A stretch of DNA of 64,000 nt, from contig MJGA01000003.1 of assembly GCA_001910725.1 (NCBI GenBank), forward strand, positions 682,001-746,000, given 5' to 3'. Source of the DNA: Phanerodontia chrysosporium. Lineage: Eukaryota > Basidiomycota > Agaricomycetes > Polyporales > Phanerochaetaceae. Each line of letters starts with the position of its first letter. The stretch's first letter is position 1. The notes beneath the pieces were generated by a model, which did no database searches, had not been told where the DNA came from, and worked only from the letters and a program-made list of their open reading frames with translations. Position numbers and translations under genes: made by a program. This document shows positions 23,076 through 35,206 of the stretch, piece after piece.

Positions 23076-23982
23076 TAGGTGCGAGCCTTGGTGAGAAGGA
23101 TTTTTGTGAGAGGTAGCTATCAAATGACGCTGCTCTACGGCGTCCAGGAAGACGTGCATGATGGGCATGTAGCCCAAGTGGATGAAGCACATGAGCTTTT
23201 CTAACAGTGGGATGAATAAAGGGTTGGGGTGGTAGGATAGTAATAATCATGGTTGAGCGTTCCATTTTGTGATCCTCCAGAGATTGAGACGGTTTCATCG
23301 GGTCCTGGGTTGACCTATCGAGGGTCTCCAGTTCTTCACATCCCTTCTCCGGACTTTTCATCATGCCTGCTACACCCACAGGATACGTCTTGCGGCATGC
23401 ATGCAGTTGTGCCATAGCAAAGTCCACGATGCGGACCGAGCCGTCAACAGCAAACAAAAAATGCCGACTATTGACGTTGTCGAGTTGCCCATGGTGTATG
23501 CCGGCGCGATGTAAATCACAGGCAGCCAGCATTTTTCTGCGACTAGCAGAAATATGTCAGCTTCATGACTTGCTGGAGAGCAAGACGACAGCATACATTT
23601 GTTCGTCCTTGTCAAGGTCCGAGGCATAGCCGCACCATTCTAGAACCATGGACGCGGTCAAGGCACCCTGGTCGATGCTCCAGCAGAACCGGTAGCATCG
23701 AGGAACCAGTACGCCTTGGTGGGAGAAGAGCGAAGTTTGATACAGCTGGGCTTCGTAACACAGTCTAGCGACAGCAACTGGACCATGGGCGTATTTGACA
23801 GCAACGTCTTGAGGCTTGATCCCAGGTTGCAGGAGCTGAGCACGAACAACGTAGGTGCCTTTAAAGCCGCGGTCGATTTCCGGGGTTCGACCTCCCAGAG
23901 GCGCTCTGGGTGGCAAAGCGATGAGAGTGCAGCGATGGTCCCATGTTGTTCGATGAGTCGAAAGAAAAGAATGAGCTGTCAT
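23065..23982 (-). CDS. Protein-kinase-like protein, probable pseudokinase
   Basis: The protein resembles the kinase-like family expanded in agaricomycetes. It has a beta-strand/VAIK-type lysine (QDVAVKYAHG), a hinge (ASMVLEWCGYASD), and a degenerate catalytic loop (GIHHGQLDNVNSRHFLF), where HGD is normally expected. A metal-binding-type strand VRIVDFAMA (DF followed by A rather than G) follows. An intron near 23540-23595 joins KDEQ to IKMLAACDLH. Replacement of the catalytic Asp by Gln suggests no phosphotransfer. The start used is the second ATG (23980-23982); an upstream in-frame ATG at 24030 is possible. The C-terminal 60 residues are less convincing and may include a missed splice. Confidence 0.65.
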
Positions 23983-24246
23983 AGGTGAACAAAGAAGTGG
24001 GTGGAGTCCAGCAGCCCGTCGGGCCGCCACTTAACTGAAGACCAAGGCCACAATAGCCACTGCGCACAGCCTTTATAGACACGACGGTGGCCTGAGCCTC
24101 TCAGCGTAGTACGCGAGTCATGTCGCGTGTGATGTGTGGCATTACACTCCATAGACGGCGATTTACAATAGACAGTCACTGCACAGGCCTGTTCAGCGAT
24201 CACAGGCCGTTCGGGTAGAATGTGCACTCACAGTGTTCGTACAACG

Positions 24247-24543
24247 TCATGCATGATTCGGCTCGCTCCCTGTCTCATCCTGTACAACTCCAGAGACAAC
24301 GTTTGTGACGGGAACCAGAGGATGCGAGAGAGTTCCTGGATTGAACAAGTCTGAGCCCGCCGGGGGTACTGCGCGAGGGGAGACCTGCACGCCAACATTG
24401 CCGAGATGAGCAGCGCACGACAATAGAAAGATAGACCTGAGACATACCGTAGACATAGAAGCGGGGAAGGCGCATGTCAGAGGGGCGCCAACAAGAGACA
24501 GGACGACCGTGGCGGTGGCGACGAGACCGAAGTTGGGACGCAT
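24247..24543 (-). CDS. Small secreted protein, hypothetical
   Basis: The open frame starts MRPNFGLVATATVVLSLVGA, a good signal peptide ending near TCAFP. A GTATGT...GTGCAG intron of about 65 bases (24411-24475) fits in frame, joining SMST to VSPRAVPPAG. The mature product is only about 50 residues (GSDLFNPGTLSHPLVPVTNV) and ends EPNHA. It has few Cys residues and no recognisable family. Such proteins are common in wood-decay fungal secretomes. Confidence rests on the signal peptide plus the clean intron. Confidence 0.45.
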   Translation of the reverse strand: MRPNFGLVATATVVLSLVGAPLTCAFPASMSTVCLRSIFLLSCAAHLGNVGVQVSPRAVPPAGSDLFNPGTLSHPLVPVTNVVSGVVQDETGSEPNHA

Positions 24544-25097
24544 GGCTAGCACAAGATCACAGACGGTATATGTGGATTAGTTGACCAGCAACAGAAATTA
24601 GTACGATAAGAAGTAGTTATGAACGAAGGCGTTCGATAGGTGGGGACGGCTGTAGTCGATGTAGTCTGAGTCAAGTTCAACTTTCGAGCACGGTTTGTCG
24701 CGTCGCGCCACCAAGGCTTCGAGTGAAACATCCAAATTGGGAAGGTCTCATACTTCGCTTCCTGGTAGTAGTAGACGCCTTAACAGCTCGACAACATGTT
24801 GGGCATTGCTCGCTTTCAGCCGAATATTGCTGGCGGACAGACTGAGACCCAGGACACACCACGGCAACGGCATGTCAAAAACAACAATAGTCTGATAGAC
24901 TGAGGGGAGATTGAGCTGGAACGCTTTACAGTGAACTACACAAAGTACAGCAGTGGTGAGCGGAGGGAGGACGGTACGGGTACAGTGATACAACATGGAA
25001 GCTACAGGAAAAAATGTATGCACATAACAAAACATCGGCAATAGCACTCATGATATAACTAGGCATGAAAGTCATGAACATGGCTGACTGTTGAAAC
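24544..25097. other. Intergenic, no gene recognised
   Basis: These 554 bases lie between the small secreted protein start and the F-box/LRR-like stop. Only short open frames without features are visible. Confidence 0.4.
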
Positions 25098-26486
25098 TCA
25101 TCCCCCGAAGGGCATCCAGGATGTGTCAACCACTGCAATATCTCTTCGCGCGAGACGCTGTCGCCAGTCGCGCATTTCTCCCTGCACGCCAGCGACATGA
25201 GCATGCGAGCTCATGCCCGGTCTCAGCCATCGCACATCGCGGGCGCGCACGATCCTCAGCGCCGGTAGCATCGGCAGGAGAGATTCCAAGACTAGTCGAA
25301 AGCCGGGTTCAGGCCTCGGAATTGACAGGATCTTCAGTGGGTGCTTGGATGACAGAGACAGCGCAGGCAGCGGATTTTCCAGAGATAAGTGATTGAGTTT
25401 GGGACATGCTTGAAGCAAGGTGGTTGGGGAAACGAAGAGCATCGACGGGAATGCCTTTGGCGCATACAGATGCAGGGACATCAGACCTGCGCCATGCTTT
25501 TGGATGAAGCGAGGCACAAGCGAGCTGGGTACAGAAACGTCATCGTAGGGCGTAAGAGTCAGATGCGTAAGGGAAGGAAGTGAGGTGTGAAGGAGGGATA
25601 GCATGGTGGCAGAGCAATGCATGGAAATGATAGCCAGCTTGCGCAGCCGAGGAAGGCGGAGGGGTTTCACCGTGACCGCGGCAAAATCGAGTATAGGCCC
25701 TGAGATGTCTGTGAGAAGGGGCTCAACACCCGAACCGTAGATTTCGAGTTCTTGTAGGTTCGGAGAACATCGTAGTATTTCGATGAAAGGATCGTCCATT
25801 GAGAAATCCGCGGAGGACGCCAATTTGACTCCTCTGAGAGACAGGAGACGGCCGGTACCATCTCGGTTGCATATGCTCTCGACGAAGCGTCGACTGACAG
25901 CTATCGTTGAGTTCAGCTCGAGATGGGCAAGAAAGGGTAGAAGAGGGAATAGTCGAGCTAGGAGTGCGTCGACTTGACAGACTTCGGACCAGAGATTGCA
26001 GCGTAGGTTGGACAAGTCCAGGGTTTGGACCCAGCGCCCTGGAGTGGAATATGGGATCCGTCGGATGGAATCCCAATATCGGTCAGCTTTGTGCAACACC
26101 TCGGTGAATTTCTCCAGGTGTGCTGGATCTGAAATGTGGACCTCCTCATAGTACAGAGGTAGCGCAATGTCCTAAGATATTGACCACTCATGTGAGGGAA
26201 GGGGGATAGAGTGAGAAGAGAGTGTACGCACCTTCAACGACTTGCACACGAGCAAGATATCCAACCTCGAGCCTGCCGCTCCCCGCACAGCAGACGCGTG
26301 TGCACGCTGTCGGTAGTTCGCGAAGACATAACCCAGAATCTTCTCCCAGATCTCCGAAGGCAAGGGTTTGGCCAGGGTCTTGTGGGGAAGTAGAGGGAGA
26401 AGGCTAAGCCTGCCAGAGGCTCTAGCGAAAGGGCGAGGAAGTAGCAAGACAGAGGGCATGTCGGTTCCCGCCACCCCTTCCACCAT
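25098..26486 (-). CDS. F-box-like / leucine-rich-repeat protein
   Basis: The N-terminus holds an F-box-like helix set (KPLPSEIWEKILGYVF, then LLVCKSLK). The remainder is a run of leucine-rich strands with the pattern LxxLxLxx, such as LPFLAHLELNS, LLSLRGVKLA, NLQELEIYGSG, PRLRKLAIIS, SLTHLTLTPYDD, GLMSLHLYA and KLNHLSLENP. A single intron around 26175-26235 joins CKSLK to the DIALPLYYEEVHI segment, typical of basidiomycete F-box proteins. These proteins recruit targets to SCF ubiquitin ligases; the substrate is unknown. It begins at ATG 26484-26486 and the frame is intact. The family is large and fast-evolving in mushrooms. Confidence 0.75.
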
Positions 26487-26767
26487 CGTAAAGTTCCTTA
26501 GCGAGGTGCTTCAGACGTTGACTTCGGTGCAAAGAGGAACGCGATGAGATGAACGTGGAGACCTGCTGCCTACATGACAGCATGGGCAAAGTCGGCCTTC
26601 ACGGAGTCGCACGGTGTCGGCCGCGCAGTCAGGCGGAACGGGCTGACCGCCAAATGACATCAGGTCCTCCTCATCGTTTATGTATTACTCGAGCAACAAT
26701 CACGATTACGATGCAAAACTGCGTGAGTTGACTACGTATTCTAGGACATCCGACCTGGCCACTGGCT

Positions 26768-28361
26768 TCAACTCTTTGGCCCGAGTATATCTCCCATCTC
26801 CTCCAGGAATTTCCCATAATCATCCTTGGGTTTGCTCGGGATCGGCGTCACCTCAGATCCAGTGGTCGAACCTGAGCCCAACGTCGCCTTGAGCGTGCCC
26901 AGCAGGTCCGGGCGCGGGGCTGCAGCCGTTTCGGGACCCGCATCAACATCCACAGACGGAGCGGCATTAATCTTGGCCGACGGAGCGGCGCCGGCTTTCT
27001 TGCGCTTGAGGGCAGTAGGAACAAAGGCCGTGGCCTCCTTCTTGAAGTCACGGAGCTCCGGCTCAGCGCTGACGACAGCAGTTGCTGACACGGCGGCGGG
27101 TGCAGCAGCAACAGGTTTAGGAGGCAAGGATGGATGGGTTGCTGCTTTGGAAGCCCGGTGTGCCTGAAATGTCTGGTGAGGTACGCCCGACAATGGATCC
27201 CGCATAGAGCCAGCAGACTGCATTCTGTGAGGAAAGAATCCAGGCGGTGGAGGGGGAAATTGTGGATGAACTAGGGTGTGAGCATGCGGGGGTAATGGAA
27301 CGCCCGAGAGGATGGTTTGTTGCGGCGTGAAGCCCGGCGGCGGTGGCGGTGGCGGTGGAAAAGTCGCGGCTGCTCCTGGATGAAAGCCAGGTGGGGGCGG
27401 TGGAGGTACCGGATATGTGAAAGGTGAGGCCGCAGCAGGGAAGCCGGGTGGAGGCGGGGGAAATGGAAGTAACGGCTGGCAAAGGCGGTGGGCCAGGTAT
27501 CGCAGGTATGTTTGAGGGAAGAGTCGGCGGAGGAACAGGTGGTAAGGGAGGAGCTGCGCGAATGCTAGTTAGCGACATAGTGAAGGTGGAAGGGAATCGG
27601 GCAAGGTTGCTCGCCTTCTTGACCTGGCGGGGGACCTTCAGGCATCGGTATATCATCATCACTATCCTCGTCTTCTTCCTCACCGGGAGGTGGCCCTTCG
27701 GGCATCACGATGTCGTCATCTTCGTATGTGTGGTCGACTTGAACGGCAGCGCAATTCATGGCCAAACGAAATACGTACCTTGATCATCATCACTTGCAGT
27801 TTCGCCTGGCTTTAGGGCTATCAGGCGGTCAGTGAAGCTCATAAATGAACGCAACTTCACATACACCGCTTGGCCGCGCCCGACGCTCTCGCGTGGTCGT
27901 TGGGATCCCTGCGAGCTCTATAGACAAGCTTCCGGTGTTCAGGATGCTCCTTCACGTATTCCTCTTTCTTCTTATTGATTTTTTCTAACTCGGCCTTCAG
28001 CTCCTCAAGTCGCGCTTTATCACCTTTCGGATCGGCCTCGAGTTTCTGGATAGTCTCCTCGAGTTCTGTCCCGGGGCATTAGCAATTATAGACAGCAGAA
28101 ACATGTACTCACATACCTCGTGTGTCCTTCTTCACTAGTGCAAAATCTCTTCGTTTCGCTCGCTCTGCTTTGTTCTACTATTTGCATAGACATGTCAACA
28201 GGTGGGTGTATCCAGTCCATGAGTCTGGCTTGCCTTCTTCAGCTCCTTCTTTCTTTGCGCCTTTCCTATAGAAGCATGAAGCGTGAGGTCAGCCCAGGCG
28301 GACAGAATACGGCAGCCTTACTGAAAGCATCTGCAGGATTTATATTCTTTCCCTTTGCCAT
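26768..28361 (-). CDS. WBP11: WBP11/SNP70-like splicing factor (Wbp11 N-terminal domain)
   Basis: WBP11 is a nuclear spliceosome-associated protein. The first exon gives MAKGKNINPADAFRK, the canonical Wbp11 start (28359-28361), followed by QRKKELKK and a Lys/Glu-rich coiled coil (RELEETIQKLEADPKGDKAR, then EHPEHRKLVYRARRDPND). An acidic segment carries two MPEGPPPG motifs, and a long Pro/Gly tract (PPPPPGF repeats, about 27230-27560) provides ligands for WW/GYF domains. The C-terminus DDYGKFLEEMGDILGPKS is conserved. At least five introns. Inside the proline tract (27452-27480) the frame moves by +1, which differs from the one-base losses elsewhere. It may be a 2-base loss, a 1-base gain or an unrecognised splice. 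It is divergent from the MAG2 gene. Confidence 0.9.
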
Positions 28362-28742
28362 GATGGGTTCGACGTCGACGAGTGGATATGAACAAGTCGC
28401 GATCGGTTCGGTTCGACGATGAGTCCGGACGAATTGACAGCGAATAAACCACGTGAGAGCTAATTATGGTGGAAACGTAACAATGTTGGCGCGTAACTGG
28501 AAGGAAGAGAAACAAAACGGGAAAGTTTTCCGACGAATGTCCCACGTGCGTCTACTTTGAGTCATGAACGCATGACGCTTCGCCTCCGCTCGCTTTGCTC
28601 TCTGCCCCGAGTGGTGGTCTGCTTCCCGCCCACTGGGAAGCCCCCCTCTCGCCCGTCGCTCCCCGTCCTATCCATCGCGACACTTCGGCCATCCGTCCTG
28701 GCACTGTATTGAAGTGGACCTTCACCGTTCTCTTTCCTCGAT
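28362..28742. promoter_or_regulatory. Shared promoter region WBP11 / MAG2
   Basis: This 381-base gap lies between divergent starts. No clear TATA box is seen near either ATG. It holds both promoters by position. Confidence 0.45.
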
Positions 28743-30833
28743 ATGCCCTCGGTACCCGTTGATTCAGGTACTCCCAAGCGCAACTCGAAGATGACTTCTG
28801 GCCAATCTCTCAATCATCTACTCAACTTCTCTCTACCCCCGAGGCAGTCCCAGCAGCTTCCTATTGCGTACCGGAGGAAGAAGGCAGCGGCTCATTCACC
28901 TGCTTGGAACAGAGAAAGTGAGTGATAGGCAAGTGGTCTACTATGTTACTGACCGGCATCCCGAAGGATTCGTCAATGCGCAATACCGATTCCTCATGAA
29001 ACCTAGCGGGGACTATACCGTGCATTTTGCTGACCCCGATATGTAGGTGATAGATAACGTCCTAGAAAACCCTGTTGACTGGTACTGGCAGCTCATTTGA
29101 ATGGTATGACATTCTTCAAGTTATCGTACCGCGCACCTCGACAGCTGCATACGCTGGCAACGATGCCTCGAAGATAGAGGACGGTATCACAACCTGCCCA
29201 ATTTGTCTTTCGCCTCCAACGTCTCCCAGGATGACGAGATGCGGTCATGTACGTGCAGACGTTCCTCATGCAATCACACCACTTATACCGCTCAATGCAG
29301 GTATTCTGTTTCCCTTGTATCCTACATTACCTTAATACGTCGGACGACCTCAAGTGCGTCCGATGTCCTATTTGTCTCGACACAGTCCAGGAGAAGCAGC
29401 TCAAAGCTGTGAAATGGATCGACGCACCTCCTCGCATTGACGACGATGAAGCCGCTCCCACAGCGTCGTCGTCATCTACTGCTGCCGACAATCCGATGGC
29501 CTCCGCTCCTCGCCCAGGGTCCACCCTATGCATGCGTCTAATGATGCGTCCCCAGATATCAACTCTTGCATTGCCACGCTCGGACACCTGGCCTTCAGAC
29601 CTCATATCACCTTTTGAGGCGCCTTTCCACTTCTTGCCGGACGTCTTCCAGTTCTCCAAGTTCATGCTGGCCACTCCGGCCGCTCTCATAGCCGATCTTA
29701 CACAGGATCTAGATGATCTAGCCACGGAGAGGCGGATGCTAGCCAGCATGAAGGATGAACTTGGCGTCGCTTTCATCGATGCCGCTGAGGCCAAAGTGCG
29801 GCATCAGATGGCTAGGGCAGCTGCTCTGGAGACTCCTCAGCTCAAGCACTCGATCGATACTGCGTACAATGCTCTGCACCGCTTCGAAGACCAGACGGCC
29901 CTCAAGCAGGCGAAGCAGAAACAGAGCACCGCCGTCGTCGAGGATGCACCTGATGCATTTCTGGCCTCCCAGTCTTCCGCCTTCACGTCGACGTCGACCT
30001 CTACTCCGTCTCAACAGCCTGCGCAGCCTGGCCCGACTGCCCGGGATGCGAAGCGGAGGAAGAACGTCAATCCTCCACCACCAACATCATCCTACTACTT
30101 CTACCAAGCGGCCTCTGGCATGCCGATCTTCCTCCATCCGCTGGATATTAAGATCCTCCTGTCTCATTTCAACAGCTATGCGGCATTCCCTGACACGATT
30201 AACGTCCGAGTGGAGACATGTACTGAGAGCACGGTCAACGACGACTTGCGCAAGCGGTGCAAGTACCTGTCCCACCTCCCGAATGGGGCAGACGTCGTGT
30301 TTGTGGAGGCCGATCTCGAGGGCGTTGTTGGACAGGAGGGCTTGAAGAACTTCGAACGAGCGTTGACGGCGCGAAGAACGCGGCGCAGGGACAAAGATCG
30401 TAAGGATGACCGTGCTCGCGCACGCGCAGAAGAGCGCGAACGCGAACGCGTCGTGCAGAACTGGAACGAACTGACAAGACATTCCGTTGATGCCTACATC
30501 CCGCCGCCGGTGCTCCGAGAGACATCGCCTATTCCAGACTTCAATGATTTTCCTGGCCCTGGAGAGGAACAGCGGCACCAGCCAGAGAGGCCGCAGACTT
30601 CCGGCGTCTGGGGTGCTCGAAGCTTCGCCTCTGCGGCGCAGCATCCTAACAACGGAGCGCGGATCGTGCCTCAGCGTCAGCCCCGTCGGGCAACGGGCCA
30701 TGAGCGAGAGGAGGACGATTGGGACCTAGATTTGATGATTCATGACGTTGAGCAGAGAGCGACCCGTGGTGGTGGCAAGAGGAAGAACAATAGATTGGTC
30801 GTCCTCGGGGGCGGTGGCGGAAGGCGTAGGTAA
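28743..30833 (+). CDS. MAG2: RING finger protein, MAG2/RNF10 family
   Basis: This is a probable E3 ubiquitin ligase. RNF10/Mag2 proteins act on stalled 40S ribosomes and in DNA-damage responses. After a basic N-terminus (RQSQQLPIAYRRKKAA) comes the family block RFVNAQYRFLMKP, then FEWYDILQV. A RING domain is split by an intron: CPICLSPPTSPRMTRCGH, then VFCFPCILHYL and CPICLD. A KAVKWIDAPPRI segment follows. A coiled-coil-like part, a conserved middle domain (YYFYQAASGMPIFLHPLDIK, then HLPNGADVVFVEADL) and an Arg-rich charged helix precede the C-terminal VVLGGGGGRRR. All RING ligands are present. The frame from 29300 to 30833 is uninterrupted. Confidence 0.9.
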
Positions 30834-31336
30834 TTACACTGGGACATTCTGCACGAGCTGGGTCACCATAAGTATAAGCATATTACTGTACATCTAAGGT
30901 CTAGCTAGATTGTGAATACCGTGTATCGTCATAAACAGCTCATTGTACCATTAGTTAGCGTCGCAACCATTAGCCATACATCTACAGTAGTGCCGAAACT
31001 TCAGACCTATTTCGTTCGAGGTTCAAATGGAGAGAAACCAGGTCTCGCAGGTCAATCTAGCGCAGTCGGCGTAACGATCAAAAGTGCGAAATGTCGAGAG
31101 CTGCTTCACAGTTACAAGTATGTGACAGGAAACGCTTAGTACAACAGAAGGAGAAGTTCAAAGAAGAAAGCAAACGAGTCGGCATAAAAAGCATAGTAGA
31201 GAACGTCCTAAGCGAGACTATACAGGGAGGTAGGAGGGAAGGGCGACGATAGCCTGAAAGTAAATTATCCAGGGTATATGGGTTTTCATCGTAGTCATGA
31301 TAGATGGTCGCAAGTGGAAGAGAGTCCGTGAATGAT
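30834..31336. other. Convergent 3' flanks of MAG2 and SHO1
   Basis: These 503 bases hold the 3' ends of two converging genes. AT content is raised (for example around 30870-30960), as expected for polyadenylation regions. No gene is recognised. Confidence 0.45.
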
Positions 31337-32584
31337 TTAAATTATTTGCAAGTAGTTCGATGGCGCAACTAGCAGTGCAGATTAGGGGGCGAACAGTATA
31401 TGTATGGCTGTCAGACTTACTTCCTACTGTACCATCTGCTTTTTTCGCCTGCCACCACTTCCCTTGCTTGTCCAGAATCTCAAGAATCTCGTTCTTCTCG
31501 AATGATATCTCGTTCGGGTCTTCTGCGTTGGCCGTGTCTACAATACCCCCATGTAAGCAAGATATGCATGTGGCGCTAAGACTGCGGCACGTACAAGGAT
31601 ACATCGCCTTCGCCCTATAGACATAGTCTGGTGCTGGTCCAGATGCAGGTGCATCCACAGGAGACGTGGCGCCTCCGCTAGGGACGTTCTGAATAGGTCC
31701 CCCTCCGGCCCCGACTCCCGCTGCGCCGCTGCTCATTGCTGGAGATGCAAGTCCCACAGCCGCATTATCACCCGACCCAACAACAGAAGCGGGGCCGCGC
31801 ATAGAGCCAGTGTTCTGGTTGAGACTGGCACCAGTAACGCTCCGCGCTTCGACGCTGTTCGCTTTGAGACTTGCACCACTGCCCATGGCACCAGCAAAGC
31901 TGTGTGGCTTGGCATCGTATGTGGTAGGTCCCATAGCGCCTGGTGCGGCGTAGCCTGCGGTGTAGCCATTGCCGGTCATGTTGTGTAGCGATTGAGTGCG
32001 TCGGCGGCGACGGCCCGGCGGAGTGAGGCCTCCGGTACCCATAGAATTGAAGACGTAGAGCATAAGAGAGTCCTCCTCGGAAGTGAAGTAGAGCGTCCAA
32101 AGAATATTGACGACGGAGAGAATAAGCCAGCCCGCGGCGACAGCGTCCAGAGACGCCAAGGTGGAGAATATGCTTTGGTTGACACCAATGACCGAGAAGA
32201 CGATAGCGACCGCACCAAATACGGAGATCTGGAAGCGGTGCATTGCTATAGAGTTCGTGGCCAATGTGTGAAGCACGCCTAGGATGAGAAAGAGTTCCAG
32301 GAAGATGGCAAACCACAGAGTCCCTACTACTCCATGTCCGTCTGTATGCACAAGTTAGGCAGCAGGCAACGGCAGTCGAAAGGGGGACGGACGTACATTG
32401 CGCAGTCGCTATCGCCTGAGCAATGAAGGCAAGGAACCAGCCTACCTGGAGATTAGACTATGAGAATGCTACTCGTCAATTGTCGCTCCAAAAGGCTCAC
32501 CAGGGCAAGGATCGTCGTGAACAGGAACAGGTAGTGGGTAAGGATTGGTGTAAAGTCAAGACCCTCACTTCCACGGGGCGGCAT
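31337..32584 (-). CDS. SHO1: SHO1-type osmosensor (four TM helices plus SH3)
   Basis: Sho1 is a plasma-membrane sensor/scaffold of the HOG MAP kinase pathway that binds Pbs2 through its SH3 domain. It starts MPPRGSEGLDFTPILTHYLF (32582-32584). Four hydrophobic segments follow (YLFLFTTILALVGWFLAFIA, TLWFAIFLELFLILGVLHTL, FGAVAIVFSVIGVNQSIF, GWLILSVVNILWTLYFTS). A Gly/Ala/Ser-rich linker (31650-32000) leads to the SH3 domain. When spliced the SH3 reads KAMYPYTANAEDPNEISF, KNEILEILDKQGKWWQAKKA and GTVVAPSNYLQII-stop. Its ALYPY-like, WW and PSNY core residues are all intact. The last exon is only about 35 bases, after a GTAAGT intron at 31371-31422. No frame problems. Confidence 0.94.
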
Positions 32585-33559
32585 AGCGGAAAATGGAGAC
32601 GAATACAAGCTTGAGTGCACAGGTACCAAGTGCGGAGGTGGAATATGTCAATAGGTGGTACAGGCGACGCTAGGTCGTGAGGAAAGCGTTAGAGAGAACG
32701 GGTGAGGCTACGAAGAGGAGGTATGGAACGACGTCGGCAGTTGAAAACACGTTGAAGAACAAGTCTCGGCGCTCGCACGCTTTGGGAATACTGCGTCACG
32801 GGCGGCTACTTCATCATGCTTACCACAGAACTCTGCGAACAAGGATGCGTGCGCTGCCATTTCGCGACGAGGACTACGTCTGTCGGTGCACGCGCGACGA
32901 AGAGGTTGTCTCTCCAAGGCAAAGGTTCACCGGAACCGTAACGCGGTGCCGTCGCTGCATTTTGAGCGGCTCTATCAGTGTTTCGTAACGCAGCCTCTAC
33001 GTCTTATCCATGCTTGCCGGTTCACGCTGCGTTTGAGACTAGTTTGGGCTCCGTGACGTCGTCAAAGCTCCTGATTGTCGCTGTTGCAGAGAGACACTGG
33101 CGGGCCAGCCTGCGAAAACCGATCGAGGGCCGCTGCCAAGTGACCCGGAGGCGCGACGGGCACGGGAGAGTGTGCGATATCATGCGTAACTAGTCGTATT
33201 TGGTCTATTTCTTTCTGCTGGTCCTCATCGCTGACAGAAGGTGATTTTCCGCAGGGGCTAGGGCTAATAAGCAGGGACTGCGTAAGGCGTCGTACGGGAA
33301 CACAACGCAGCGGACGCCGACTCCCGAGGCCGCTGCGATGCCCGACGCCAATAGGAGCCCTCCGCGGCGAGCGCCCGACTCCTCTGTCATTTCCGCTGAC
33401 AAGGCCGAGTCGCCTCTCTCCCCCCTGTGCCGAGCTCGTGCGGGATGTCCAAAAAGGCGGCGTTTTACTCTCATCCTCTTGTTTCGTCTCCAACTCCCAC
33501 CTGCTCTTAAGACTGCCATGCGCCACTGCACAACGCGGTCCTCATCGCGACATTGATAC
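32585..33559. other. Intergenic, divergent promoters, no gene recognised
   Basis: These 975 bases lie between the SHO1 start and the next plus-strand gene. Several short open frames without domains occur on both strands. I see no RNA gene or repeat. Confidence 0.4.
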
Positions 33560-35206
33560 ATGGCCACGATCCTCGGGCGGCTCAGTACTGTGCATTGCGA
33601 AGCGCTGTCGACCTTCTGTCCGCTCAAACTACTACTCCTGTGTCTTCTCTTCAGTCCGCCCCAGATGGTCTGGGGCGCTGTCTATGAGGCCGGTGCATGC
33701 GTCCCTTCACTGTGCCTCAAGTACGCAGTCATTGCGATAGCCAATGCGCTGCTCGCTACGGGTTGGCTCGTCGTGGTATGTCGTTACCTTTACATCTGCA
33801 AAGTCATTGCTTACCCTACATCGAAGAGCGTCCTGTCCGTTATCGGCGAGCTCGTGCCCAAGGTCTCCCAAATGCCTCCGACACTCCCCAAGTTCCCATC
33901 CTCTCCGTCGCAGGAGTTGCCGGTTGTCACAAACAAGCGTGTCCAAGGCGTACGCCCGCAGCTGGGCATGCCTGTGGAGGCCTTCGCTTCACGACACCGT
34001 ACGACTGACGATCACAACGTGCCCCACCGCGTACAATTCACGCTATCAGATAATAACAGAATTACCCCTCCCGCGGTGGTGCCTACCTCTGGATATCCAT
34101 CCTCTGAAGAAAAACAAGCTCTGTCGTCTGATTCACATCAGACTGATGAGTCAAAACCTTCAGAAGAGCACCGGGATCGTCGCGAAGCGTCGCCACCTAC
34201 GATCGCAGAGCACGACTCAGGAGATGCTACTGTCCGAGCACAGAGGTTGGGTTTCCTCCGCAAACATCTCTCAACGTCACATGCGTCCTCTAAGCGGCCT
34301 GCTTCCCGTCGTGCTGACTCCCATGGGGAGCTGTCTACCTCCCGCTGTGCGTCGCCGGCGCGTTCCGATCATCCAGCCGCAGGTGTGTCGCTTACATTAA
34401 GGATTTTCGGCTTGAGTAACTGACACGACATGTCGTACAGTCAGAGGTTGTTTGAAAAAGACTCGATCACACGATTCCGTCGCGAAAGCTGTTCCGCGTA
34501 CGGATCCATATCAAGCACCGTATTTCTTCCCAACTCCGCTATCCCCAGACGCCGTAGGGTATACCTCTCGCATTCGTGCAGAGCGTGTTCACAGTCCCGA
34601 GCAGCCGTCTCGCCGTACAACTTTTGAAGCATCGGACCCTGTCGCAAGTTCGTCGATGCGAGCGGACTCACAAGTGGCAACTGGCAGCAATTTTTCTCCC
34701 CACCTGCGGTCGCCGGAAAAGCACGTCCAACGAGAGCTTCGCGTCGTTCCTGGCACATACCATTCCGGTCAGGTGGACCCGAGGAGGCGGAGCGTCGCAC
34801 ATCGTGGAATTCGGAAGTCACGACGTTGCTGAATAGTCATCAGACCCAGAGCGACTCGTCTAGCCGTCCGTCGTCCCCGGAGCTGACATCTCACAAATCA
34901 GATAGGAGGTACGTGATTCGGATATTGTTCCACGTAGTCTGGCTCAACGCTTTCAGACGCAATGGTGGCCGTGGTGTTGCCAATTTAACTCCTTTGGAGA
35001 CCTTGTCCGGCGCGGGAGATTTGCAAATGCTACCTCCTCCCGCAACGACTCCTCCGAAGTTGATCTCGCGCAAGATATGGCATTTTCCATTCCGCCATCG
35101 TCGGATGGACTCTCAAGATTCGAACTCCACTCAGCCGCTCAGCGAACATGCCGTCGATGAGCTACCAGCCGCTCGCGCGAGACCCGTGATGCGGAAAACG
35201 GTGTGA
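33560..35206 (+). CDS. Membrane protein with two N-terminal TM helices and a long Ser-rich tail, unknown
   Basis: Not recognised. The N-terminus has two hydrophobic stretches (LKLLLLCLLFSPPQMVWGAV and YAVIAIANALLATGWLVVVC) followed by a long disordered, Ser/Pro/His-rich tail with basic patches (LRKHLSTSHASSKRPASRR). One intron near 34384-34440 joins PAA to VRGCLKKTRSHDS, and another near 34909-34955 ends the SHKSDRR segment. Between them the frame changes at 34768-34780; one added G (GTGGACC to GTGGGACC) joins HSGQV to GPEEAERRTSWNSE. The product ends ARPVMRKTV. It may be a plasma-membrane or ER scaffold, but nothing directly shows this. Confidence 0.6.
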
